19,603 nt of DNA from Burkholderia sp. GTDB taxonomy: Bacteria > Pseudomonadota > Gammaproteobacteria > Burkholderiales > Burkholderiaceae. Below the pieces are notes generated by a model. It had not been told where the DNA came from. It ran no database searches and saw only the letters and a list, made by a program, of their open reading frames with translations. Made by a program: the position numbers and the translations under genes. Below, one piece after another: positions 1-6,089 of the stretch. Numbering within the stretch: position 1 is the stretch's first letter; the number at the start of each line of letters is the position of its first letter. Location: NCBI GenBank assembly GCA_028292565.1, contig JAQGMD010000271.1, positions 1 through 19,603 on the forward strand. Reading direction: 5' to 3'.

Positions 1-64
1 CGACCGGAGGCACACCGATTGCATCCTCTTCTGCGCTTGCGGTGCGCTGGGCAGATACATGCAT
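1..64 (-). CDS. 5' end of an unidentified gene, cut by the window edge
   Basis: An ATG at 64-62 on the minus strand opens a frame that stays open to the window edge, reading MHVSAQRTASAEEDAIGVPP and onward (21 complete codons). Upstream is a good ribosome-binding site, AGGAA, nine bases before the ATG. It lies 110 bp downstream of the maleylacetate-reductase-like gene on the same strand and would be the third gene of that operon. Twenty-one residues are too few to name a family. An alternative ATG at 60-58 lies in another frame and is less well placed relative to the Shine-Dalgarno sequence. The start assignment is inference. Confidence 0.45.
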   Translation of the reverse strand, partial: MHVSAQRTASAEEDAIGVPPV

Positions 65-89
65 AGTCGAAATTTCCTGTTGTTATATT

Positions 90-121
90 GGGTACTGCTG
101 TCTCCCGCCCGGGTACTGCTG
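90..121. repeat. 11-bp direct repeat with a 21-bp period
   Basis: GGGTACTGCTG occurs at 90-100 and again, identically, at 111-121, separated by ten bases. It lies in the 110-bp gap between the iron-type dehydrogenase and the partial gene at the left edge. A spacing of two helical turns would suit a protein-binding site, but a simple local duplication explains it equally well. Confidence 0.6.
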
Positions 122-174
122 AAGCGATGCGCGTGGGCGAGGTGCGCGTCGCTGAATGTTCGTTGTGTTACCTG

Positions 175-1293
175 CTAAAGCGCCGAGGAATCCGGGCGCT
201 GTCCTTCGAAAGCCGCTTCAATCAGCTTACGCAAGCCGGTGCGGTCGAGCGGCCTCGGATTGAGGCCGTTGTCGTTCTCGACGACGATATCGACCGACCG
301 ATCGATATCGGATTCTTTCATGCCGAGCTGTCGCAGGCCGAGCGGCGACCCGACCAAACGGGCGAAATCGTAGAGTCCGCCGGCGGCGTCATCAACATTG
401 AACGCGGCCGCGATTCTTGCGTCCGTGCGCGGCACGTAGCTTGCATTGAATGCGACAACGTACGGCAATACCGCGGCATGCGCATCCGCATGCGGAAGAT
501 GCAATGCGCCTCCGAGCAATTGCGCCAGACGGTGTTGCAGCGCAAAGCCGCCCGTCAGCGCCGCACCGCCCAGATATGAGCCATACAGCAGATCGCTGCG
601 CGCGTCGATGTCGCCGGGGGCGGCAAGCACCTTTTTCAGGCTCTGCACGATGACCCTCATGCCTTCCGCCGCCGCACACGCAATGATCGGACTGGTGGTC
701 GATACGTAGAGCGCGTCGATGCAGTGCGCCAGGGAATTCATTGCGCTCGGCACGGTGACAGCGAGCGGCAGGCCCAATGTAAGTTCGGGATCGTAGATTA
801 CGGTGCGCGCGATCATGTCGGGACTCTTGTGCATACGTTTCACGCCGTCGATCGTGATGCCACAGAATCCGGTCATTTCCGAACCGGAGTAGGTGGTCGG
901 AATGACGATGAACGGGATCTTCGTTTCCAGCGCGATCGCCTTTGCCAGACCGATGGCCGCGCCGCCGCCGATGGCCACCATGCAGTCCACGCCGAGCGCG
1001 CCGATCTTGCCCTGCGCTTCGCGTACCACTTCAATCGGAATATGGGATTTCGCGTCGGCGTGAATACCTGCGCAGCGCGATCCGAGCAGCGCCGCAACCC
1101 GCTCCGCCATCGCGCCGCGTCCGGCCGTCGATATCACCAGGCAGCGCGTGCCGCCCAGGCTCTCGACCTCGACGCCGACTTGCGCGAATGCCCCGGGACT
1201 GAACACGACGCGGCGCGGCGTCACGTTGTCAACATCGCTGGAATAACTGAACGGCTGTTGGAGTGAACGGCTCGTGTCGCGCATTGTGCTCAT
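175..1293 (-). CDS. iron-type alcohol dehydrogenase, maleylacetate-reductase-like
   Basis: A 372-residue NAD(P)H-dependent oxidoreductase of the iron-containing alcohol dehydrogenase superfamily, closest in motifs to maleylacetate reductases. These are cytoplasmic and reduce the C=C bond of maleylacetate to give 3-oxoadipate. Visible motifs: the nucleotide-binding GGGAAIGLAK (109-118), PTTYSGSEMT (132-141), NSLAHCIDALY (186-196) and LPHADAHAAVLPY (266-278). The Asn at 186, where classical iron ADHs have a metal-binding Asp, is typical of maleylacetate reductases as far as I recall. His190, His254 and His268 match metal-ligand positions, but the usual second His of the HxxxH motif is Gln258. 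I chose the ATG at 1293 because AGGA precedes it and family homology begins soon after; longer in-frame starts would run into the upstream gene. It follows the ThDP enzyme by 37 bp, so they are probably co-transcribed. The family is firm, the substrate is not. Confidence 0.85.
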   Translation of the reverse strand: MSTMRDTSRSLQQPFSYSSDVDNVTPRRVVFSPGAFAQVGVEVESLGGTRCLVISTAGRGAMAERVAALLGSRCAGIHADAKSHIPIEVVREAQGKIGALGVDCMVAIGGGAAIGLAKAIALETKIPFIVIPTTYSGSEMTGFCGITIDGVKRMHKSPDMIARTVIYDPELTLGLPLAVTVPSAMNSLAHCIDALYVSTTSPIIACAAAEGMRVIVQSLKKVLAAPGDIDARSDLLYGSYLGGAALTGGFALQHRLAQLLGGALHLPHADAHAAVLPYVVAFNASYVPRTDARIAAAFNVDDAAGGLYDFARLVGSPLGLRQLGMKESDIDRSVDIVVENDNGLNPRPLDRTGLRKLIEAAFEGQRPDSSAL

Positions 1294-1330
1294 ATGTCGG
1301 TTCCTATTCAACTGGTGTCCCAAGGACTCC

Positions 1331-2968
1331 TTAATCACCGCGCAGCGGCAGAGTGACCTTGAGACTGGTCTGCACCTCGATGAAATAAGGCCCCTTGGCC
1401 GCAAGCCCACGTGCAATCGCCGCATCGATCTGACCCGACTCGGTCACCGCCTCGCTCTGCATGCCGAAACCTTCGGCAATGCGGATGAAATCCGGATTGA
1501 ACAATGAGGTGCCCACATGGCGGCCCGGATAATTGATCTCCTGGTGGATGCGGATCGACGCGTAGCAGTTGTTGTTGGACAGGATGAACAGGATCGGAAG
1601 CTTGCGCTCGACGGCCGCGATCATCTCATTGCCGGTCATCATGAAGCCGCCGTCGCCGACCATGCAGATCACCTTGGCATCCGGATGGCGCAGCTGTGTG
1701 GCAATCGCAGCCGGCGTGCCGTACCCCATAGCGCCCGACAGCGGCGCCATCAGGCGCTGCGGATAGACGAACGGGAAGTGCCGGTACACCGGCGCGGCAA
1801 ACGTGCCGGCATCGAGACAGATCATTGCATGCTTCGGCGCCTGATTCGCCAGCGAGCGCACCACGTGCGCAAAGGTCACGCCGTCATCGGCTTCACGCGT
1901 CGGCCATGCGGCGATTTCTTCAAAGATGCCGCGCAGCTTCTGGCTCCATAGTCGGCGCGCCTCGGTCGTCCGTAGACGCTCGCGCGGCGTCAAGTCTGCG
2001 GCCAATGCCACCGGGTCGCATACCAGCCCGAAGTCGGGCGCAAAGTGCAGGCCCACGATGTGATCGTCCGGATAGCAATGGACAAAGGTCTGCGCCGGTT
2101 TCGGCAGTTGCGGAAAGCTGTAGCCCTGGCTCGTGATGTCATCCATGCGCGTACCGAGCGCCAGGATCAGGTCGCTCGAATGAAGCACCGACATTTGCTT
2201 TTCCGGATTGGAAAGCCCCAGATCGCCGACGAATAGCGGGTGCGTGTTCGGGAATACGTCATGCCGGCGAAACGCGACAGCCACCGGTATGTTCCAGGCT
2301 TCCGCAAACGCCAGCAAAGTCTCACGCCCCTGCGGCTTGTCGAACGCACCGCCGGCCACGATCAATGGGCGTTCGGCGCGCTCGATCAGCGCCCGCAATT
2401 CATCGACGACTACGGCGGCTGCGGTGGTCGGCGCGTTCGGCCGCGCAATCCACTTCGGTTGCGGCGTTGGCTGCTGCTGGATGTCTTCCGGGATCACCAG
2501 CACCACCGGGCCTGGTGTGCCCGAGGTCGCCATGCGAATCGCCTTGAAGGCCATCTCGCCGAGTTGTGCCGGATCGGTCGGCTCGGCCACCCACTTGGCG
2601 ATCGATCCGAACATTTTGTGATAGTCGATCTCCTGGAAGGCTTCCCTGCGCAAATCCTTCTTCGGGATTTGCCCGATGATCAGAATCAGCGGAATCGCAT
2701 CCTGCTGCGCGGTGTGGACCGCGATTGATGCGTTGGAAGCGCCGGGCCCGCGGCTGACCATCAGGACGCCGGGACGGCGCGTCAGGCGGCCGTCGGCACA
2801 GGCCATGAAACCGGCGCCGGATTCGTGGCGGCAGGTGACCACGTCGATTTGCGGAAAGTCGCCTAACGCGTCAAGGACGCCGATATAGCTTTCACCCGGA
2901 ACTTCAAAAATGCGGTCGATGCCGTTGGCGGCGAAGACGGATAGCAATGCGTGCGCGGAGGTATTCAA
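1331..2968 (-). CDS. ThDP-dependent enzyme, acetolactate-synthase-like large subunit family
   Basis: A 545-residue thiamine-diphosphate enzyme with the three-domain layout of acetolactate synthase, IolD-type hydrolases and 2-oxo-acid decarboxylases. The N-terminal Pyr domain carries the cofactor-activating Glu49 (CRHESGAGFMA). The C-terminal PP domain carries the metal/ThDP motif GDG (438-440) followed about 25 residues later by NNN (465-467). No small regulatory subunit (ilvN) lies next to it, which argues against a biosynthetic acetolactate synthase. The start is an apparent TTG at 2968-2966: no ATG lies in frame upstream, and the N-terminus MNTSAHALLSVFAANGI fits the usual start of the family. 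The preceding Shine-Dalgarno is weak. It is the first gene of the operon divergent from the LysR gene. It could decarboxylate, carboligate or hydrolyse a diketone; the sequence does not decide. Confidence 0.85.
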   Translation of the reverse strand: MNTSAHALLSVFAANGIDRIFEVPGESYIGVLDALGDFPQIDVVTCRHESGAGFMACADGRLTRRPGVLMVSRGPGASNASIAVHTAQQDAIPLILIIGQIPKKDLRREAFQEIDYHKMFGSIAKWVAEPTDPAQLGEMAFKAIRMATSGTPGPVVLVIPEDIQQQPTPQPKWIARPNAPTTAAAVVVDELRALIERAERPLIVAGGAFDKPQGRETLLAFAEAWNIPVAVAFRRHDVFPNTHPLFVGDLGLSNPEKQMSVLHSSDLILALGTRMDDITSQGYSFPQLPKPAQTFVHCYPDDHIVGLHFAPDFGLVCDPVALAADLTPRERLRTTEARRLWSQKLRGIFEEIAAWPTREADDGVTFAHVVRSLANQAPKHAMICLDAGTFAAPVYRHFPFVYPQRLMAPLSGAMGYGTPAAIATQLRHPDAKVICMVGDGGFMMTGNEMIAAVERKLPILFILSNNNCYASIRIHQEINYPGRHVGTSLFNPDFIRIAEGFGMQSEAVTESGQIDAAIARGLAAKGPYFIEVQTSLKVTLPLRGD

Positions 2969-2995
2969 TTTGATTGACCCGATGGCAGTTGGTAT

Positions 2996-3020
2996 TTGTT
3001 CGAACCATTATTGTTCCAAC
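2996..3020. promoter_or_regulatory. tandem near-repeats in the LysR/ThDP divergent promoter
   Basis: TTGTTCGAAC (2996-3005) and TTGTTCCAAC (3011-3020) are 9/10 identical and 15 bp apart. The first contains the perfect palindrome GTTCGAAC. They lie just upstream of the ThDP gene in the divergent intergenic region, where an activation site for the neighbouring LysR protein would be expected. Assignment as an operator is inference. Confidence 0.4.
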
Positions 3021-3054
3021 CAGGAAAATAGAGCAATGGCATGGGTCTTATAGC

Positions 3055-3077
3055 AGCTATGCTAGGATGGCATAGCT
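3055..3077. promoter_or_regulatory. probable LysR-type regulator binding site
   Basis: AGCTATGC (3055-3062) and GCATAGCT (3070-3077) form a perfect 8-bp inverted repeat around a 7-bp spacer. The inner ATGC-N7-GCAT matches the T-N11-A core of LysR boxes (T at 3060, A at 3072). It sits 27 bp before the LysR start codon and about 90 bp before the divergent ThDP gene, the classical place for an autorepression/activation site. No T-run follows on either strand, so it is not a terminator. Confidence 0.65.
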
Positions 3078-3093
3078 CAGTTTGAGGACAGGC

Positions 3094-3114
3094 ATGGACA
3101 TACATGGACATTAA
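3094..3114 (+). other. possible six-codon leader ORF overlapping the LysR start
   Basis: An ATG at 3094 reads M-D-I-H-G-H and stops at TAA 3112-3114, in a different frame from the LysR gene starting at 3104. The Shine-Dalgarno-like GAGGA (3084-3088) is five bases from this ATG and fifteen from the LysR ATG. The overlap arises because ATGGACAT is repeated at 3094-3101 and 3104-3111. Translation of the leader is not demonstrated; a chance duplication is quite possible. Confidence 0.2.
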
Positions 3115-4045
3115 GCGCATCGAATATCTGATTCAGGTCGCCGAGTTCGGCAGTTTTTCCAAAGCGGCGACCGTGGTCGGCATCGCCCAACCTGCGCTCG
3201 GACGGCAGGTACAGAAGCTGGAAGAGGACTGCGGCGTGCGGCTGTTGTACCGGCACGGTCGCGGCGTATCGCTGACGCCCGAGGGAGAAATGTTTATCGA
3301 CCGCGTACGGCCGTTGCTGCGCCAGCTGGAAGCGGTCGCCACCGACCTGCAAGACGAGCGCGAGTCGCCATCCGGCGTGGTCACGATCGGCATTACGCCG
3401 ACCATCTGCAATATGCTGGGACTGCATCTGGTCACGACGGTACAGGAGAAGTATCCGAAGCTGCGCGTGAACGTGGTGTCAGGTTATAGCGGCTACATCC
3501 ATGAATGGCTGATCGATGGGCGGCTTGACCTCGCCATCCTGCACGATGCACGCCGTTCGCAACATCTTGCGGTGGAACATCTGGCGGATGCCAAACTCTC
3601 GCTGGTGTCGTCGCCCAAGCTGCTGAACGCGGTTGAAACGAAACGGCGCTCGCTGGCGCTGCGGCGCCTCGAGGGACTACCGCTCGCGCTGCCTACCAAG
3701 AACCATGGGTTGCGTCGCACGCTCGAGCTGGCGGCCAGTCAGGCCGGCTTCGCACTGGATGTGAAATACGAAGTCGACACGCTGGCATTGATGAAGGAAA
3801 TCGTGCTCGCCGGGTTCGCGCACACGGTGCTGGCGCTGCCGGCGGTGCAAAGCGAGATCGAAAGCGGAAAGCTGATCGCCCGCAGGATCAGCCAGCCCGA
3901 TGTCGAAACGCGTCTGGTCCTCGCGAAAGCATCGAACCGTCCGCTCACGCGCGCCGTGCGCATCATCGAACAGGAGACCAGGAACGTGTTTCACCGGATA
4001 CGGCTCGATGCGTCATTCGACCTGGGCTTGAAAATCGCCATTTAG
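3104..4045 (+). CDS. LysR-family transcriptional regulator
   Basis: A 313-residue LysR-type regulator, about the usual family length. Residues 1-60 form the winged helix-turn-helix, with the signature FSKAATVVGIAQPALGRQV followed by KLEEDCGVRLLYRHGRGVSLTPEG. Residues ~90-300 are the periplasmic-binding-protein-like effector domain. It is transcribed away from the ThDP enzyme/iron-dehydrogenase operon and converges on the aldolase gene, whose stop lies only 11 bp beyond its own. By the LysR rule it most likely controls the divergent operon and itself through the inverted repeat at 3055-3077, in response to a pathway intermediate. Whether it also controls the aldehyde dehydrogenase operon is unknown. 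The ATG at 3104 is chosen because the HTH begins within a few residues; an ATG at 3094 is out of frame. It is the only plus-strand protein gene in the window. Confidence 0.95.
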   Translation: MDIKRIEYLIQVAEFGSFSKAATVVGIAQPALGRQVQKLEEDCGVRLLYRHGRGVSLTPEGEMFIDRVRPLLRQLEAVATDLQDERESPSGVVTIGITPTICNMLGLHLVTTVQEKYPKLRVNVVSGYSGYIHEWLIDGRLDLAILHDARRSQHLAVEHLADAKLSLVSSPKLLNAVETKRRSLALRRLEGLPLALPTKNHGLRRTLELAASQAGFALDVKYEVDTLALMKEIVLAGFAHTVLALPAVQSEIESGKLIARRISQPDVETRLVLAKASNRPLTRAVRIIEQETRNVFHRIRLDASFDLGLKIAI

Positions 4046-4056
4046 TCCAGCGGTAG

Positions 4057-4824
4057 TCAAGAGCGAAACGACGGGTCCCGCCGGTCCAGATAGCGCAGCA
4101 TCGCCGGCCACTCCATCACCCCGAACGGCCGGCGCGTGCCCGGCTTGTACAGGTGCGCGGTTTTTTCGACGACGGCGGGCGGCGGCAGATGCAGCTCCGT
4201 GTTACATGCCATCGCATCCACTTGCGCGCGGCACGCCATTTCGAACCAGTACATCGCATTGAAGGCCTGCGCTATGTCGGCGCCTACCGCCAGCAGACCG
4301 TGGTTGCGCAGGATCAGCACTTCGCTTTCGCCGAGGTCGCGCACCAGCCGCTGCTGCTCGTCAAGGTCGACCGCAACACCTTCATAGTCGTGATATCCGA
4401 CATGCCCGAATCGCATCGCAGTCTGCGTCAACGGCAATAGCCCGCATTGAAGGGCGGACACCGCCATCCCTGCGCGTGAATGGGTATGGATCACGCAGTG
4501 CGCATCAGCGCGCGCGCCATGCACGGCGCTGTGGATCACATATCCGGCCCGGTTGACCTCGTAACCGAGGTGCGGATTGAGCAGTTCGTTGCCGGCAAGG
4601 TCGATTGTGATCAGGCTGGATGCAGTGATTTCCTCATACATGTAGCCGTACGGGTTGATCAGCAATCGGTGATCGGAGCCGGGAATGCGCGCCGAGATAT
4701 GGTTGTAGACCAGATCGCTCATCCCGAACAGCGGCATCAGCCGGTAACACGCCGCCAGGTTGACACGCGTTTGCCATTCCACCTCGGACACGGTGGATCG
4801 TACATCCAGTGTCAAGTCTGTCAT
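4057..4824 (-). CDS. class II aldolase/adducin family protein
   Basis: A 255-residue cytoplasmic metal-dependent enzyme of the class II aldolase/adducin fold (AraD/FucA relatives), which cleaves or epimerises hydroxy-keto compounds or decarboxylates related acids. The expected zinc ligands are visible: HTH at 113-115 (His113, His115) and NHGLLAVG with His175. Other family marks are NHISARIPG (41-49), INPYGYMYEEITASSL (56-71) and HSAVHGARADAHCVIH (98-113). The acid used by FucA-type aldolases before the HxH motif is not obvious, and the region looks like the adducin-like branch. The ATG at 4824 is preceded by a strong GAGGAG five bases away, so the longer in-frame start at 4884 is rejected. 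It is the last gene of the aldehyde dehydrogenase operon, 75 bp after the Bug gene, with a hairpin in the gap. The substrate is unknown. Confidence 0.88.
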   Translation of the reverse strand: MTDLTLDVRSTVSEVEWQTRVNLAACYRLMPLFGMSDLVYNHISARIPGSDHRLLINPYGYMYEEITASSLITIDLAGNELLNPHLGYEVNRAGYVIHSAVHGARADAHCVIHTHSRAGMAVSALQCGLLPLTQTAMRFGHVGYHDYEGVAVDLDEQQRLVRDLGESEVLILRNHGLLAVGADIAQAFNAMYWFEMACRAQVDAMACNTELHLPPPAVVEKTAHLYKPGTRRPFGVMEWPAMLRYLDRRDPSFRS

Positions 4825-4858
4825 TTCAACTCCTCGATTTTGCATTTGGGCCAGCAGC

Positions 4859-4884
4859 GTGCATCGCCTTGCACGGCGATGCAC
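4859..4884 (-). promoter_or_regulatory. intercistronic hairpin between the Bug and aldolase genes
   Basis: GTGCATCGCC (4859-4868) and GGCGATGCAC (4875-4884) are perfect 10-bp arms around the six-base loop TTGCAC, giving a stable GC-rich hairpin in the mRNA. No T-run follows in the direction of transcription, so it does not look like a rho-independent terminator. It may protect the 3' end of the upstream mRNA or lower expression of the aldolase relative to the binding protein; both are inference. Confidence 0.6.
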
Positions 4885-4899
4885 ATCCAGACGTGCTCC

Positions 4900-5877
4900 T
4901 TAATCGATCTTGGCGCCCGATTCGCGCACCAGCTTGCCCCACTTCTCGTGCTCGCTCTTGATGTGCGCTGTGAACTCCTCCGGCGTGCTTTTCAGAATTT
5001 CCGCGCCGATAGCCAGCAGGCGTTTCTGCGTCTCCGGCTCGTCAAGGATCGCGTTCAGTTCACGATTGAGCTTGTCCACGATCGGCTTCGGTGTGCCGGC
5101 CGGCGCCAGCATGCCAAGCCATGCGCCCGCGTTGAATCCGGTGAGGCCGAGCTCGTGCAGCGTCGGAATTTCAGGCGCGAATTTCGAGCGATCCTTGGTG
5201 CTCACCGCCAGCGCCTTCAGCCTGCCCGACTTCACATGCGGCATGACAGATGTCATCGTGTCGAATGTCGAGTGCACCTGGCCGCCGATCAGGTCTGCCT
5301 GCGCCTGGCCGCTGCCTTTGTACGGGATGTGATTCATCTGGATCCCCGCCTGCTGCAACAGCATCGTCATCAGCAAATGGCTGGTGGTACCGTTGCCGAT
5401 CGACGCATAGTCGAGCTTGTTCGGCTCCGCCTTCGCGCGCGCGACGAATTCCTGGAATGTATTGATCTTGGAATTGGTATTCACTACGAGCGCATAGGGC
5501 AACCATGAATGCAAGCCGATCGGTGCAAAGTCGCGCGTCGAGTCGTACGACAGCTTGTACAGATAATGGTTGGTGGCCATCGGCGCGGTCGCGCTAAGCA
5601 ACAGCGTGTACCCGTCCGGCGTGGCCTTGGCAGCCGCAGCGGCGCCGATGCTGCCGCCCTGTCCCGGCTTGTTGTCGATGATGAAGGTTTTACCGAGCCG
5701 CGCAGTCAGCCGTTCGCCGAGGATGCGGCCGACGCTGTCAGTCGCGGTTCCCGGCGGGAAGCCGACGATCATCGTTACGGTTTTAGTCGGATAGTCGGCC
5801 TGTGCCAGCGCCGTCGGGGTGGCTGCGGCGGTTGCCAGGCCAATGATTGCAAACATCGTGTTCTGCCAGTTTTTCAT
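4900..5877 (-). CDS. Bug/TctC-family periplasmic substrate-binding protein
   Basis: A 325-residue secreted protein of the tripartite tricarboxylate transporter receptor family (TctC, called Bug in Bordetella). The N-terminus has a typical signal peptide: MKNWQ, a hydrophobic stretch at 8-20, and a likely cleavage after ALA/AQA near 25-27. The mature part shows family marks: YPTKTVTMIVGFPPGTATD, IDNKPGQGGSIGAAAAAKA followed by PDGYTLLL, and IPYKGSGQAQADLIGGQV. These proteins bind carboxylates, amides or aromatic acids in the periplasm and either feed a TctAB permease or act in sensing. No tctA or tctB gene is in the window, so it either uses a permease encoded elsewhere or is an orphan receptor. 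AAGGAGA lies five bases before the ATG. It sits between the decarboxylase and aldolase genes, which suggests its ligand is the substrate of this pathway. Confidence 0.93.
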   Translation of the reverse strand: MKNWQNTMFAIIGLATAAATPTALAQADYPTKTVTMIVGFPPGTATDSVGRILGERLTARLGKTFIIDNKPGQGGSIGAAAAAKATPDGYTLLLSATAPMATNHYLYKLSYDSTRDFAPIGLHSWLPYALVVNTNSKINTFQEFVARAKAEPNKLDYASIGNGTTSHLLMTMLLQQAGIQMNHIPYKGSGQAQADLIGGQVHSTFDTMTSVMPHVKSGRLKALAVSTKDRSKFAPEIPTLHELGLTGFNAGAWLGMLAPAGTPKPIVDKLNRELNAILDEPETQKRLLAIGAEILKSTPEEFTAHIKSEHEKWGKLVRESGAKID

Positions 5878-5916
5878 GCTTGTCTCCTTAGTTTGCTTAT
5901 GTTGTTTTGAATACTA

Positions 5917-6089
5917 AGGTACCGCGCAGGAATAAGTTGGTCAATTTTGCTGGCCGTAGCGGGCGCGTTGCCGCGTTGCTCGTCGTCGCCATAGCTCGCT
6001 ATGGCTCCTCCTCACGCCCCTCGGCGGGCCCCTTGCACCGCATCCCGCGACGGCCGCCAAATTGCCCAACTTATCCCTGCGCGGTGCCT
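5917..6089. repeat. ~170-bp imperfect inverted repeat between ThDP and Bug genes
   Basis: The left arm (5921-5956) begins ACCGCGCAGGAATAAGTTGG; the reverse complement of the right arm (6051-6085) begins ACCGCGCAGGGATAAGTTGG. Over ~36 bases there are about four mismatches and one gap, and weaker matches continue inward (GCGGG blocks). The centre holds a perfect hairpin, GCCATAGC (5988-5995) and GCTATGGC (5998-6005), with a 2-base loop. The right arm overlaps the stop codon of the decarboxylase gene (6088-6090). It fills most of the 210-bp gap and would fold into a long structured RNA. It may be a dispersed intergenic repeat or MITE-like element; copy number elsewhere cannot be seen from one window. 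Confidence 0.75.

Noticed and set aside
1300..1330. Weak inverted repeat GTCC-CAA-GGAC in the gap between the ThDP enzyme and the iron-type dehydrogenase
   Set aside because: Only four base pairs; too short to distinguish from chance.
3055..3077. The palindrome upstream of the LysR gene as a terminator
   Set aside because: No T-run follows on either strand, and it lies between divergent starts where no transcript should end. An operator is the better reading.
4480..5508. Plus-strand open frame of 342 codons across the aldolase and Bug genes
   Set aside because: It crosses two identified minus-strand genes and their hairpin gap, and the protein is Arg/His/Gln-rich without a domain.
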